Shown: one piece after another, positions 16,938 to 25,013 of the stretch | Position numbering within the stretch: the first letter of the stretch is position 1 | Layout: each line of letters starts with the position of its first letter | Source: JAICNR01 sp035699465 | GTDB lineage: Bacteria; Gemmatimonadota; Gemmatimonadetes; JACCXV01; JAHWKZ01 | DNA: 31,943 nucleotides | Assembly: GCA_035699465.1 (NCBI GenBank) | Contig: DASSPT010000058.1 | Coordinates: forward strand, 1 to 31,943 | Direction: 5' to 3' | Made by a program: the position numbers and the translations under genes | The notes under the pieces: model-generated | What the model saw: only the letters and a program-made list of their open reading frames with translations | The model's database searches: none | Told to the model about the DNA's origin: nothing

Positions 16938-17789
16938 ATGGCTTGCATTCGGCTCCCCATCAGGGCGTCCGTGGCCGCTCTGCTCGCCATGGGCTGCGCC
17001 ACGGTGGAGATCGACGATCTGTCGACTCCGACGCCGGTCCCGTCGGGATCGTGCGTGACGATCGGGTTCCTGGGCGGGCTCGACCGATGGAACGATGCGT
17101 CCAAGGCCGCACGGAGCCTGGCCCTCGAGCTGCGGGATCCCGCCGGGCGGTATGCGGAGACGTTCGAGAACCGCCGGCTCGACGTGGCGCTGGCCTTCGT
17201 TCTGCGCGCCCTGGATTCCGACGGCGACGGGGCGCTCACGGCCGCCGAGAGGGGGCGCGCCCGATGGGTCGTCTATGGCCAGAGCCTGGGCGGCGGCTCC
17301 GCCGTGGGACTCGCCTGGCGGCTGGAGTCGCTCGGCGTTCCCGTGGAGCTGCTCGTCCTCCTGGACAGCGTGAGCTGGTTCGACGAGCCGATTCCGCCGA
17401 ACGTGCGGCTCGTGGTCGCCCTGTATCAGGACGAGGGATGGGTGATCCGCGGGGAGTCCGATCCCCGGCTGGCCGACCCGCGCCGGACGCAGCGGATCCT
17501 CGAGGAGTTCGACTACGACCGTCCGCCGGGATCCACGATCTCGCTGCGCGGCCTCCCGTGGACGAAGCTGGTCCTCCGGGTGGCGCACAGCCGGATGGAC
17601 CGTGACCCTCGCGTGTGGAGGCGGGCTCGCCATCTCGTACGCGCGGCCTGCGAAGGCCCGGGGATCGCGGCGGCGACGCCCGCTTCCTCGCCGACCCTCA
17701 GAACCGCTGGCCCTTCGCCTCACGCAGATGGCTCCCCACCGGACGAATCCTGGACCACATCGTCCAGAAGTAGATCCCGAACCCGATGA
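16938..17789 (+). CDS. Putative alpha/beta-hydrolase lipoprotein with EF-hand-like loop
   Basis: The protein has a short signal sequence ending in a lipobox-like LLAMGC (Cys20). A DSDGDGALTAAE segment (about residues 93-104) has the spacing of an EF-hand calcium loop, and VYGQSLGGGSAVG places a nucleophile-elbow serine at 116; a DSVSWFDE (Asp143) and a VAHSRMDRDP (His217) could complete a triad. These are seen motifs; hydrolase activity and substrate are inferred. The last 30 or so residues come from a 92-base overlap with the next gene on the other strand. Confidence 0.6.
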   Translation: MACIRLPIRASVAALLAMGCATVEIDDLSTPTPVPSGSCVTIGFLGGLDRWNDASKAARSLALELRDPAGRYAETFENRRLDVALAFVLRALDSDGDGALTAAERGRARWVVYGQSLGGGSAVGLAWRLESLGVPVELLVLLDSVSWFDEPIPPNVRLVVALYQDEGWVIRGESDPRLADPRRTQRILEEFDYDRPPGSTISLRGLPWTKLVLRVAHSRMDRDPRVWRRARHLVRAACEGPGIAAATPASSPTLRTAGPSPHADGSPPDESWTTSSRSRSRTR

Positions 17790-18153
17790 CCTGGGCAACC
17801 CCCGAGGCGGTCACGATCCAGCCGAGCCATTCCGGGCCCGCTGCGCTTCGCGCGATCTCGCCCGCGATCCGGACCGCGGTGGCCACCGTCAGCGTCCAGT
17901 AGGCGGCGTCGATTCGTTCCGGGCGGTACCGGGTGTCCCCTTCCGGCGGTTTCGGGAAGAGCCACAGCGCGACCCCCAGAATCAGGAACATCACGAACCC
18001 GAGCTGGACGGCGTGCGCATGGGCGGACACGAGATACGGACCCGGCCAGGATCCGCCGATCTCGCGCTCGACGAGCATCCAGGCGCCGATCAGTAGTCCG
18101 GCGAACAGGAAGACGATGCCGGTTTTGATGAAACGTCGGACGTTGGTGTGCAC
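17698..18153 (-). CDS. Four-helix membrane protein with HAHA motif (heme-copper oxidase subunit I-like)
   Basis: A 151-residue protein with about four transmembrane helices. The second helix begins with SAHAHAVQLGFVMF (His45, His47), the kind of paired histidines seen in small single-domain relatives of cbb3-type oxidase subunit I. GTG 18153 is the start with no strong ribosome-binding site. It is clearly related to the protein encoded at 31289-31723 (same HAHA motif, same position). It could bind heme; function unknown. It ends convergent with the hydrolase gene, overlapping it by 92 bases. Confidence 0.7.
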   Translation of the reverse strand: MHTNVRRFIKTGIVFLFAGLLIGAWMLVEREIGGSWPGPYLVSAHAHAVQLGFVMFLILGVALWLFPKPPEGDTRYRPERIDAAYWTLTVATAVRIAGEIARSAAGPEWLGWIVTASGVAQVIGFGIYFWTMWSRIRPVGSHLREAKGQRF

Positions 18154-18328
18154 GGGGACAACATGGCCTCTGGCCGGCAGGACTGCACGTCGGGCCGCCA
18201 GAGCGCGATTTCCATACAGTCCATGGTGGGATTCCCCCGACAGACCGCTTCGGAACGCCGCGATAGCCTCGAGATAGGATGGCGCGGAGTGCGCGAGCCG
18301 CGCCCCCCCACTCGAAAGGAGATCCGCG

Positions 18329-19357
18329 ATGAATCCGGCTCATATCCACCTCATGCTGAACCATGTTCCCCTGTTCGGAGCGCTGGCGGTCACGATCCTC
18401 TGCGGGCTGGCGCTCCGGAGGCGCCAGCAGGGTCTCGCCCGCGGCGGACTCCTGGTGGCGGTCCTTACAGCGATCGTCGGAGTCGCCGTGTATTTGACCG
18501 GCGAGCCCGCCGAGGAGCTGGTCGAGGACCTGCCGGGCGTTTCGGAGGCGGTGCTCGAGACCCACGAGGAGATCGCCCTCGTGGCCATGGTCGTTCTCTG
18601 CGCATTCGGCGTCCTGGCGCTCATCGGCCTGATCGCGTTCCGGCACGGCGTCACGATGGGATTCACGCGGGCGCTTCTGGCGGCCTCGTTCGTGCCCCTC
18701 GCCGCGGTGGCCTACACGGCATACCTGGGCGGACAGATCCGCCACTCCGAGATCCGCCAGGGGGGCGGTGGCAATGAGGCGCGAGAGGGCCGCGATGAGG
18801 GCGGAGAGGCCCGAGAGGACGGGGATGACGACGACGCGCTGCGTTTAGGCCCGTCCAGCGCGCTGGCCGCGCCGGGATCGACAGGGATCTCCGCGCCTGA
18901 CACGCTGGATCTCATCCCGCCCTCCATTCTCGAGGAGCACGCAACGCTCCGCGCCGCCCTCGCCCGGGTGCGCGGCGAGCCCGGCGCGCTGGGGGAGGCC
19001 GGCCGGGCCCTGGCGGCGACCATGGAGCCGCACTTCGTCAAGGAGGAGGAGCTCGCGCTCCCTCCGCTGGGAGTCCTTCCCGCCCTGGCGGCCGACGAGG
19101 CCATCGAGGATCCCGCGCGCATCATCGAGCTCGCGTCGCGACTCGAGGCCGAGCTGCCGACGATGCTCGCGGAGCACCGGGAGATCGCGGCCGCGATCGA
19201 GGTCCTGCGCCAGGCCGCCGAGGCCGCGAACCGGCCGGAGTACACGGAGCTCGGCGAGGAGATCGTCCATCACGCCCGATCGGAGGAGGAGATCACGTAT
19301 CCGGCCGCGATCGTCGTCGGCCGCTACCTGCAGAGCCGTATCGGAGTGGACGAGTAG
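18329..19357 (+). CDS. DUF2231-like membrane domain fused to a hemerythrin (HHE) domain
   Basis: The N-terminal 140 residues form four transmembrane helices opening with HIHLMLNHVPLFG, a His-rich start like that of DUF2231-type proteins. An Asp/Glu/Gly-rich linker (about 145-170) follows, then a hemerythrin-like four-helix bundle with EEHATLR (His204), EPHFVKEEE (His235, Glu239), AEHREIA (His283) and HHARSEEE (His314-315, Glu319), enough to bind a di-iron centre. Hemerythrin domains bind oxygen or NO. AAGGAG lies just before ATG 18329. It lies within the nitrogen-oxide island and could sense or buffer NO, which is an inference. Confidence 0.78.
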   Translation: MNPAHIHLMLNHVPLFGALAVTILCGLALRRRQQGLARGGLLVAVLTAIVGVAVYLTGEPAEELVEDLPGVSEAVLETHEEIALVAMVVLCAFGVLALIGLIAFRHGVTMGFTRALLAASFVPLAAVAYTAYLGGQIRHSEIRQGGGGNEAREGRDEGGEAREDGDDDDALRLGPSSALAAPGSTGISAPDTLDLIPPSILEEHATLRAALARVRGEPGALGEAGRALAATMEPHFVKEEELALPPLGVLPALAADEAIEDPARIIELASRLEAELPTMLAEHREIAAAIEVLRQAAEAANRPEYTELGEEIVHHARSEEEITYPAAIVVGRYLQSRIGVDE

Positions 19358-19366
19358 CGGGGCCTT

Positions 19367-21094
19367 CTAGGACGGCTGACGCCGCTGCCAGGCGCGCCAG
19401 CCGAACCATGCCGCGAGGACAACGGCCAGGACCATGAGCGGTCCGGTGAGCAGCATGAACATCGTGCGGCGGCCGGTGGCGCGCGCTTCCCGGAGCTGGT
19501 GCTCCTCGTCCCGGAGCCGCGCCAGGTGGCCGAGGACGTCCGCGTAGCCGTACCACCACGCGTAGTCGGGGCTCATGTGGAACGCCCCCTTGTAGGACTT
19601 CAGATTCGAGAAGAAGAACATGTCGAAGTACTCACGCTCGACCGCGGTGACGTCGTAGTAGAGTCCCGCGGGCCAGTGCGCCGCGAGCCCGCTCGGCAGC
19701 TCCACCGCGGAGAACTCGGGCCCCGGCAGGAGCCCGGCTGCGCGCCACCCGTGGCTCGGCTCGATCAGGCCGTCCTCGTACAGACCGGCCAGGAGCTCGC
19801 GCGCCTCGATGACGAGCGCGTCGCCGGCGAGCTTGTGCGCGTCGGCCGATCGAAGGTACCCGCGGGCCTTGTCCTCGGAGTGGCAGGTCATGCAGACGCG
19901 GACCATCTCGAAGCGCCTGGCGCGGTTCTCGGGGCGGTCCAGCACGTCGGCCAGCTCCCCGCCCGCGGCCTGCGTTCCCATCCCCCAGACGATCTTCCGC
20001 GACATGTTGTGGCTCGAGGTGCGTACGCCGTCCTCGCTCACGTAGACCATGTGGCAGTACGCGCACGTCGGAGCATCCCAGTCGACTTCCGCCATCGGCC
20101 TGGTCCAGTCCCAACCGTCCCCCCGAGCGACGTAGATCGACCCGTGCTTCGAGCTCATGTAGGCCTCGTAGTTCGGGTGGTCGGGCCCCATGTGGCACGT
20201 GTAGCAGGCCTCGGGCTTGCGGGCCTCGACCAGGCTGAAGGAATGCCGCGTGTGGCAGGCGATGCAGCCGTTCCGATAGACGAGGCTGCTGGTGTCGACG
20301 TACTTCTGTTGCTCCTCGCTCCAGTACTCCGCGTCGCTCGCCCCCGCCTGTGCGTGGCAGGGGTCGCACCCCATCTCCATGACCTTGCGCGGCATCTGCG
20401 CATAGTTCGGCACCCCGATGTTCCGCTCCCAGTTGATCCCCAGGTCGCCCGGCCCCGGACCATAGGAATGGCCCGCGTCCAGCACGTGCTCCTGGTAGAT
20501 CTGGGCGTGGCATCCGGCGCACGTCGTCTCCGGCACCCGCCCCTGGGAGGCCATGATCTTGTCGTGGTCGGTGCCGTGGCAATCGGCGCAGGTCATGGTC
20601 GGCCTCTGCTGAACGCGCGGATTCTGCGTGCCCGGCGTGCCCATCGCGCTCGACTCGAATTGACGGACCACCGTCGCATGGAGGGCGCGATGGCATTCCG
20701 CGCACGTCGCCGGGTCCTGGACCCCTCGCGGCAGGTCGGCCCGCAGGCGCGGCAGGTCGCGCGGCAGGTCCTGCAGGTAGGCGTGGATCTCCTCGGCGTC
20801 GTCCTCGCTGACGACCTCTTCGGGGAACGCCGGCATGATGTCGCGGGGATGTCGGATCTGACCGAGGAACGCGTCGATGGGGAGCGGCGTCCCGGCGAGC
20901 GCGGGGCCCACACCCCCGCGCCCGCTCGCGCCGTGGCAGCCCATGCAGCCGCGCGAGATGTAGAGCCGCTCCCCCGAGTCCTCGTCGTCGTCGCGGTCCT
21001 GGGCGAGCGCCTCCGACGCGGCGAGGAGCGTCAGGCAGACGATCGAGAACCCGATTCGAGAGAATCCGCGACTCTGCTTCCTCGCCGGCTCCAC
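19367..21094 (-). CDS. Nine-heme cytochrome c: monoheme domain fused to HAO-type octaheme domain
   Basis: A 575-residue exported protein with signal peptide (to about residue 31). The first CXXCH (50-54, CMGCH) lies in a small monoheme cytochrome c domain with axial Met candidate in DIMPAFP. Eight more CXXCH follow at 131, 169, 192, 243, 277, 297, 344 and 401, the number and spread typical of the hydroxylamine oxidoreductase (HAO) family. A Tyr-rich HMSPDYAWWYGY segment (506-517) lies where HAO carries the tyrosine cross-linked to heme P460, so hydroxylamine oxidation is possible, but this needs alignment. A C-terminal transmembrane helix (545-565) anchors it. GTG 21094 follows nirK by 12 bases, so the two are co-transcribed. 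Confidence 0.9.
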   Translation of the reverse strand: MEPARKQSRGFSRIGFSIVCLTLLAASEALAQDRDDDEDSGERLYISRGCMGCHGASGRGGVGPALAGTPLPIDAFLGQIRHPRDIMPAFPEEVVSEDDAEEIHAYLQDLPRDLPRLRADLPRGVQDPATCAECHRALHATVVRQFESSAMGTPGTQNPRVQQRPTMTCADCHGTDHDKIMASQGRVPETTCAGCHAQIYQEHVLDAGHSYGPGPGDLGINWERNIGVPNYAQMPRKVMEMGCDPCHAQAGASDAEYWSEEQQKYVDTSSLVYRNGCIACHTRHSFSLVEARKPEACYTCHMGPDHPNYEAYMSSKHGSIYVARGDGWDWTRPMAEVDWDAPTCAYCHMVYVSEDGVRTSSHNMSRKIVWGMGTQAAGGELADVLDRPENRARRFEMVRVCMTCHSEDKARGYLRSADAHKLAGDALVIEARELLAGLYEDGLIEPSHGWRAAGLLPGPEFSAVELPSGLAAHWPAGLYYDVTAVEREYFDMFFFSNLKSYKGAFHMSPDYAWWYGYADVLGHLARLRDEEHQLREARATGRRTMFMLLTGPLMVLAVVLAAWFGWRAWQRRQPS

Positions 21095-21106
21095 ACCCTC
21101 AAGCTA

Positions 21107-22147
21107 TCAATGTCCCATTCCCGCGGCGAGTTCGACGCCGCCTACCTCGATCACGCCCACCGCGCCCTTGTCCGCGTCGGCGAAGGCATGGGTGACGAAT
21201 GCATACGCCCCGGCACCGCTCGCACCCTCCTCGAACACCGTCTCGAACACCGCGCCACCGCCCGCAGGCACGCCGTACGTCTGAACGCCCGTCAGCGCGT
21301 GCGCCGGATCGCCATCCGGGTACACGCGATCGAACACCGCCCCCACGACGTGGAACTCGCTGGACAGGTTAGGGCCGGCGTTCACCACGAAGAACCGCAC
21401 ACGATCCCCCACCTCGGCCGTCAGCGGATGATCCTTGTACTGGGACGCCTTCCCGTTGAACACCACGTAGCTCGCGTCGCGCGCGCGGGCCGCCTCGTAA
21501 TCCGGTCCGGCCGCCACGTCCGCTCCTCCCGGGGCCGTCTGGGTCCCCCCCGCTGCGGGATAGAACTCACTTTGGACCAGGACAAACTCCTTGTCGGCCT
21601 CGGTTCCCCAACCGTCTTCTGGATCGACTACGATGGCCAGGTACATGCCCTGCATGATGTGGAGCAGCACCGGCGGGGTGCCGCAGTGGACCATGAACGC
21701 GCCCGGGTCCTTCGCCACGAACTCGAAGGTGAGCTCCTCGTTCGGACCGATCGTCCGGAACGCCTCGTTCATCGGGATCCGCGCCGAATGGAGATCGATC
21801 GAGTGGCCCATCGGGGATTCGTTGACCAGCGTGATCCGCACCGTGTCGCCCTGGCGGACCCGCAGGGCTGGGCCCGGCACCGTGCCGCCGAACGTCCAGC
21901 CCTCGTAGGTCACTCCGTCCGCGATCTCGATCGTCTCGTGCGTCATCGGGATGCGGAACTCCTTGACCCGCGCAGCCGATGGCGTCGGTGCCGTGGCGTC
22001 GAACGCCGGCACGAGAGCGGTTCGCACCGTTCCGAAGTCGATTGTCTCTATGGCGGCGCCCCCGCGGCGCGCTGCCGTCATCGCGACCCCCGCGACCACC
22101 GCCGCGGACAAGACCGCCGTTACCCACACCGTTCTCCGTACCGACAT
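21107..22147 (-). CDS. nirK: Copper-containing nitrite reductase (NirK)
   Basis: Reduces nitrite to NO in the periplasm. The two-cupredoxin protein has all copper ligands: type 1 copper His115, Cys155, His163, Met168; type 2 copper His120, His154, His320; catalytic Asp118 in HSIDLH and the second active-site histidine His266 in SSEFHVVG, a form like AniA-type enzymes. The Cys155-His163 spacing is one residue shorter than in Alcaligenes NirK. A signal sequence covers about residues 1-25. ATG 22147 has GGAGGAA just before it. It leads directly into the HAO-type gene. Confidence 0.93.
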   Translation of the reverse strand: MSVRRTVWVTAVLSAAVVAGVAMTAARRGGAAIETIDFGTVRTALVPAFDATAPTPSAARVKEFRIPMTHETIEIADGVTYEGWTFGGTVPGPALRVRQGDTVRITLVNESPMGHSIDLHSARIPMNEAFRTIGPNEELTFEFVAKDPGAFMVHCGTPPVLLHIMQGMYLAIVVDPEDGWGTEADKEFVLVQSEFYPAAGGTQTAPGGADVAAGPDYEAARARDASYVVFNGKASQYKDHPLTAEVGDRVRFFVVNAGPNLSSEFHVVGAVFDRVYPDGDPAHALTGVQTYGVPAGGGAVFETVFEEGASGAGAYAFVTHAFADADKGAVGVIEVGGVELAAGMGH

Positions 22148-22166
22148 CGGTTCCTCCAGCCGTGGA

Positions 22167-22181
22167 TGAGAATGCCTCTCA
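22167..22181. promoter_or_regulatory. Inverted repeat upstream of nirK
   Basis: TGAGAATGCCTCTCA reads as perfect five-base arms (TGAGA/TCTCA) around a five-base spacer, 20 bases before the nirK start. The position and symmetry suit a regulator operator, but it does not match the FNR/NNR consensus and no regulator is assigned. Confidence 0.3.
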
Positions 22182-22307
22182 ACGATGGGCGGAACCTAGG
22201 GAGACCGGAGCCCCGAGGGTGTAGGGACCGTGCCGTAGCGAGGGGTAGGGGACCGGCGCGGACGCTGTGGGGAAAGGCCCTACGGGGGCGGGAAGCGAGG
22301 GGCACAG

Positions 22308-22406
22308 TGGCGGGAACGTGTGGGAATCGAACCCACCCCGGGCGCGACGAGCGCGCCCGATGACGGTTTTGAAGACCGCAGGGGCCACCAGACCCCTTCC
22401 GCTCCC
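22308..22406 (-). tRNA. selC: tRNA-Sec, anticodon UCA
   Basis: About 99 bases including the encoded CCA (22308-22310). The cloverleaf is visible: acceptor stem GGGAGCG pairing with the bases before GCCA; a D-arm of AGGGG/CCCCT; anticodon arm GCGGT-CTTCAAA-ACCGT with anticodon TCA; a long variable arm with a perfect eight-base stem (CGGGCGCG/CGCGCCCG); and a T-arm GTGGG-TTCGATT-CCCAC. The long extra arm, the TCA anticodon in a CTTCAAA loop and the extended D-stem are the hallmarks of bacterial selenocysteine tRNA. It reads UGA as selenocysteine. No selA, selB or selD gene is in the window. Confidence 0.95.
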
Positions 22407-22489
22407 GGACTCTTGGATGGCACTAAGATCGCACGAGTCCGAGCGGCGGGGCGAGTCCGAAGTGGGAGTGATCGTTCGTCGGGATGGGT

Positions 22490-22518
22490 ACGGGTGGCGC
22501 CGAGAACGCGCCACCCGT
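22490..22518. terminator. Strong hairpin downstream of the beta-helix gene
   Basis: A perfect 11-base inverted repeat (22490-22500 with 22508-22518, ACGGGTGGCGC/GCGCCACCCGT) with a seven-base loop lies 20 bases past the beta-helix gene stop and about 80 bases before tRNA-Sec on the same strand. The T-rich tract (22522-22530 on the minus strand) precedes the hairpin instead of following it, so this is not a standard intrinsic terminator. It may still mark a transcript end or an RNA-stability element. Confidence 0.45.
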
Positions 22519-22538
22519 CCCAAAAAGAAAGGCCAGCT

Positions 22539-24365
22539 CTACGGACCGCTGGGCCCGTTCGCCTGCACCTTGGAAGACGAGTCGCCATCCAGGTCGATGG
22601 GAGTCGCGTATCCGGAGATCACGTTCTTGACCACCTTGGTGTTTTTGGCCGCCGGCGTGAACGCGTTCAGCTCATCGTCGTCGAAGGTTCCGACGAAAAC
22701 GCCTGTGTCGCCATCCGACTCCGGATCGGTGATCCTGTTGTTCGTGATCTTGTTGTTGTTCGCCGTCGGATCGCACACGGCGAGGCCGAAGACGTCGTAG
22801 GCGGCGACGATGATTCCGAACTCGGCGCCGGTCACGTCGTTCTTCATGATTCGGTTCTCGCTCGCCTGGCCCGATCCCTGCCAGCACCACGTCTCAGCAT
22901 CGATGCCCGTCTGGCTCTCAACGACCGTGTTTTCCTTGACGTCCACGTTGCTGGCCTGAAACAGGAGAATCCCGGCCGAGGTCCAGTTCGCTCCCGTGAA
23001 CCAGTTTCCGTCCACGGCATTGTCCGTGACCGCTCCTGTCGCTCCGAAGCCGAGCTGAATGCCGTTCTGCGCGATGAACGGAACGGGCGATAGCCCGCTG
23101 GCGATATTGCCGTCGACGATCACTGCCACATCCCCGTTAGCCAGGATTCCGGTCTTCTGGTATTCGGCGACAGTGTTGCCCGAAATCGTCACCGCGAGGG
23201 TGTTCGGATGCGTTCCGTCGAAGGGCAGGTTCCGGACCTCGATGGCGTTGCCTTCCTGGCAGCCGCTGGCTCCCTGATTGATGTCCTCTACCGTGTTGTT
23301 CGTGATCGATCCGGCCGCGCCGTCGAAGAGGATCCCGCGCAGACGGTTGTCGGGCGATCCGCTGCCGTCGCAGACGTCGGCGAGGTCGTCGGTCGTGATC
23401 GAGAGATTCGTCACGTTCGCGATCGCGCCGGCGTTCCTGACGACCGCGCCTAGAAAGTGGCCCCCGGAGGGATCGATGGCAGTGATCGTATGGCCGGCCC
23501 CGTTCAGCGTGAAGCCGTGGGGCACGAGGATGGTGGTGTCGGTCGTGCAGTCAGCGTCGAGCGTCATTGTCGTCCCGCTCGTCGTGAACGAGCAGGCGAG
23601 GTACGGCTCGAAGTCGAACGTAGTGGCGTCCCCGTTCACCGAAATCGTGAAGGCGTCGACGTTTCCATCGAAGCCGGTCCAGCCGCCACCGGCCTTGAAC
23701 AACAACGCGCCGATCCCGCCAGCGTCCCGGATGCCCGCGTTCGGGAACGCGGTCAGAACCTCCGTCCAGGTGCAGAGGTTCTCCATATTGCAAACGAGAT
23801 TCCCCGGCGCGCCCGAGAACCACCAGTTCCCGGTCCCGGCGTCGTCCTGTGGGTCCCAGGTCTGCCAGGCGCCGGTCGAAACCGTGTGCGTGTGATAGGG
23901 CTCGTAGATGAGCCGTCCCTGAAACCCCTCGTTCGCGTCGGTGACGTCGGTGTCCACGTCGAACTGGAGCGCGAGGGCGAGCGCCGGGCCCCCGGCGGTT
24001 CGGTAGGTGCTGTACGCCAGATCGTCGATGGCGTCGAGCCGCGTGCCCGCGAAGTCGAGTGTGCCGAGGAGCACACGGTCACCGGTCCCAGGGGCGGTCA
24101 ACCGCGCGCTTCCGATTCCCAGCGGCGAAGTTCCGGGTCCGGTCACCAGCTCGCCGACCGGGGTACCGGTTTCCACGACGAACCCCCAGCCGTTCATGTC
24201 GGCCGGCGCCACGATCACGGTCTGAGCGGCGCTCAGACCTAACGGCGCAGCCGAATGGATCCTCTCGGGCGCGGTCGGCGCCTCGCTGCACGCGCCGACC
24301 AGAACGAGCCCGGTGAAGCCCGCCAGCAATGCGTGGCGGTGCGGGGCAAGGATGCGAAGAGTCAC
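22539..24365 (-). CDS. Secreted lipoprotein with right-handed parallel beta-helix
   Basis: A 608-residue protein with signal peptide and lipobox LVGAC (about residues 20-24), an N-terminal beta-rich domain with a concanavalin-like flavour (QFDVDTDVTDANEGFQGRLIYEP), and from about residue 270 to the end repeated strands of NNTVEDINQGASG, ISGNTVAEYQKTG, VDGNIASGL, VTDNAVDGN type, the signature of right-handed beta-helix (NosD-like or pectate-lyase-like) repeats. GTG 24365 has AAGGAG six bases before it. It probably sits on the outer surface; it could bind polysaccharide, but no catalytic motif was seen. Confidence 0.85.
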   Translation of the reverse strand: MTLRILAPHRHALLAGFTGLVLVGACSEAPTAPERIHSAAPLGLSAAQTVIVAPADMNGWGFVVETGTPVGELVTGPGTSPLGIGSARLTAPGTGDRVLLGTLDFAGTRLDAIDDLAYSTYRTAGGPALALALQFDVDTDVTDANEGFQGRLIYEPYHTHTVSTGAWQTWDPQDDAGTGNWWFSGAPGNLVCNMENLCTWTEVLTAFPNAGIRDAGGIGALLFKAGGGWTGFDGNVDAFTISVNGDATTFDFEPYLACSFTTSGTTMTLDADCTTDTTILVPHGFTLNGAGHTITAIDPSGGHFLGAVVRNAGAIANVTNLSITTDDLADVCDGSGSPDNRLRGILFDGAAGSITNNTVEDINQGASGCQEGNAIEVRNLPFDGTHPNTLAVTISGNTVAEYQKTGILANGDVAVIVDGNIASGLSPVPFIAQNGIQLGFGATGAVTDNAVDGNWFTGANWTSAGILLFQASNVDVKENTVVESQTGIDAETWCWQGSGQASENRIMKNDVTGAEFGIIVAAYDVFGLAVCDPTANNNKITNNRITDPESDGDTGVFVGTFDDDELNAFTPAAKNTKVVKNVISGYATPIDLDGDSSSKVQANGPSGP

Positions 24366-24488
24366 GTGTGCTCCTTGGCTGGTGTTCAGGGGAGCCGCGC
24401 CCGCTCGAGCGGGAGGGCTGGCGACCATTGCTCTGTGTGTGCTTTGATGACACGAGGATCCGATAGCGATCGTCGTGGGCCTTACGTC

Positions 24489-24517
24489 ATTGTACCGGCG
24501 ATCGCTCCCGGGTACAA
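24489..24517 (-). promoter_or_regulatory. Candidate sigma-70 promoter for the beta-helix lipoprotein
   Basis: On the minus strand, TTGTAC (24517-24512) and TACAAT (24494-24489) are spaced by exactly 17 bases, about 120 bases upstream of the GTG start. The two boxes overlap an inverted repeat (24490-24498 with 24508-24517), so an operator may be built into the promoter. The rest of the region 24366-24631 holds no gene and is AT-rich between 24520 and 24630. Confidence 0.45.
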
Positions 24518-24631
24518 ACAAATTGGAGACATGTGTCTAAAATAGTAGTACGGACGTATACGTGAGCGATAGAATTGCTCAGAAACGACTACTTTTTGAG
24601 TATTGTCATTATTTCCCTTAAGTTCTGCCGC

Positions 24632-24865
24632 CTAGTCAATGCGCTCGATCAGTGTAACCATGCGAAGGAAGCCCTCGACCCGCACGAGGTTCCCCGGTGC
24701 GACGTCGCCGACGATTCCCTCGGGGCCGAGGCGCGCGGCGATCCGACGCTCGGGGTCGTCCGGCGCGTCCGGATCGGCGATCACCACGTCAACGTACTCG
24801 TCTCCGTGGATCGAAATCCTCGCAAGCGAGATCACGACCCCCACCTTACCGGGCACGATCACCAT
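24632..24865 (-). CDS. Small hypothetical protein
   Basis: A 77-residue protein with an orderly mix of strands and acidic patches (VVISLARISIHGDEYVDVVIADPD and GNLVRVEGFLRMVTLIERID), suggestive of a small OB-like beta-barrel; this is only an impression. No strong ribosome-binding site precedes ATG 24865. It is divergent from the small gene at 25014, and the 24866-25013 interval contains a hairpin at about 24955-24976. Confidence 0.45.
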   Translation of the reverse strand: MVIVPGKVGVVISLARISIHGDEYVDVVIADPDAPDDPERRIAARLGPEGIVGDVAPGNLVRVEGFLRMVTLIERID

Positions 24866-25013
24866 GCGCAGGAAGCTAAAGCGGCGAGTCCCTCGGGCAA
24901 TGCATCGAACGCTGCTGCGGCCAGTTGTCGGCCCCGGATCTCCCGGATACGTTATGAAACGGTCGCGCCGTTTTCATTCACCCCGTGCGAGTCACTTGGC
25001 AGAGGAGTTGCCG

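Noticed and set aside
22141..22200. FNR/NNR-type box (TTGAT-N4-ATCAA) before nirK
   Set aside because: Only TTGAG...TCTCA-like symmetry is present; it does not match the consensus, so it is listed only as an unassigned inverted repeat.
19499..22363. 954-residue plus-strand open frame across the HAO-type and nirK genes
   Set aside because: It is antisense to two clearly conserved genes and runs into the tRNA; no domain was visible.
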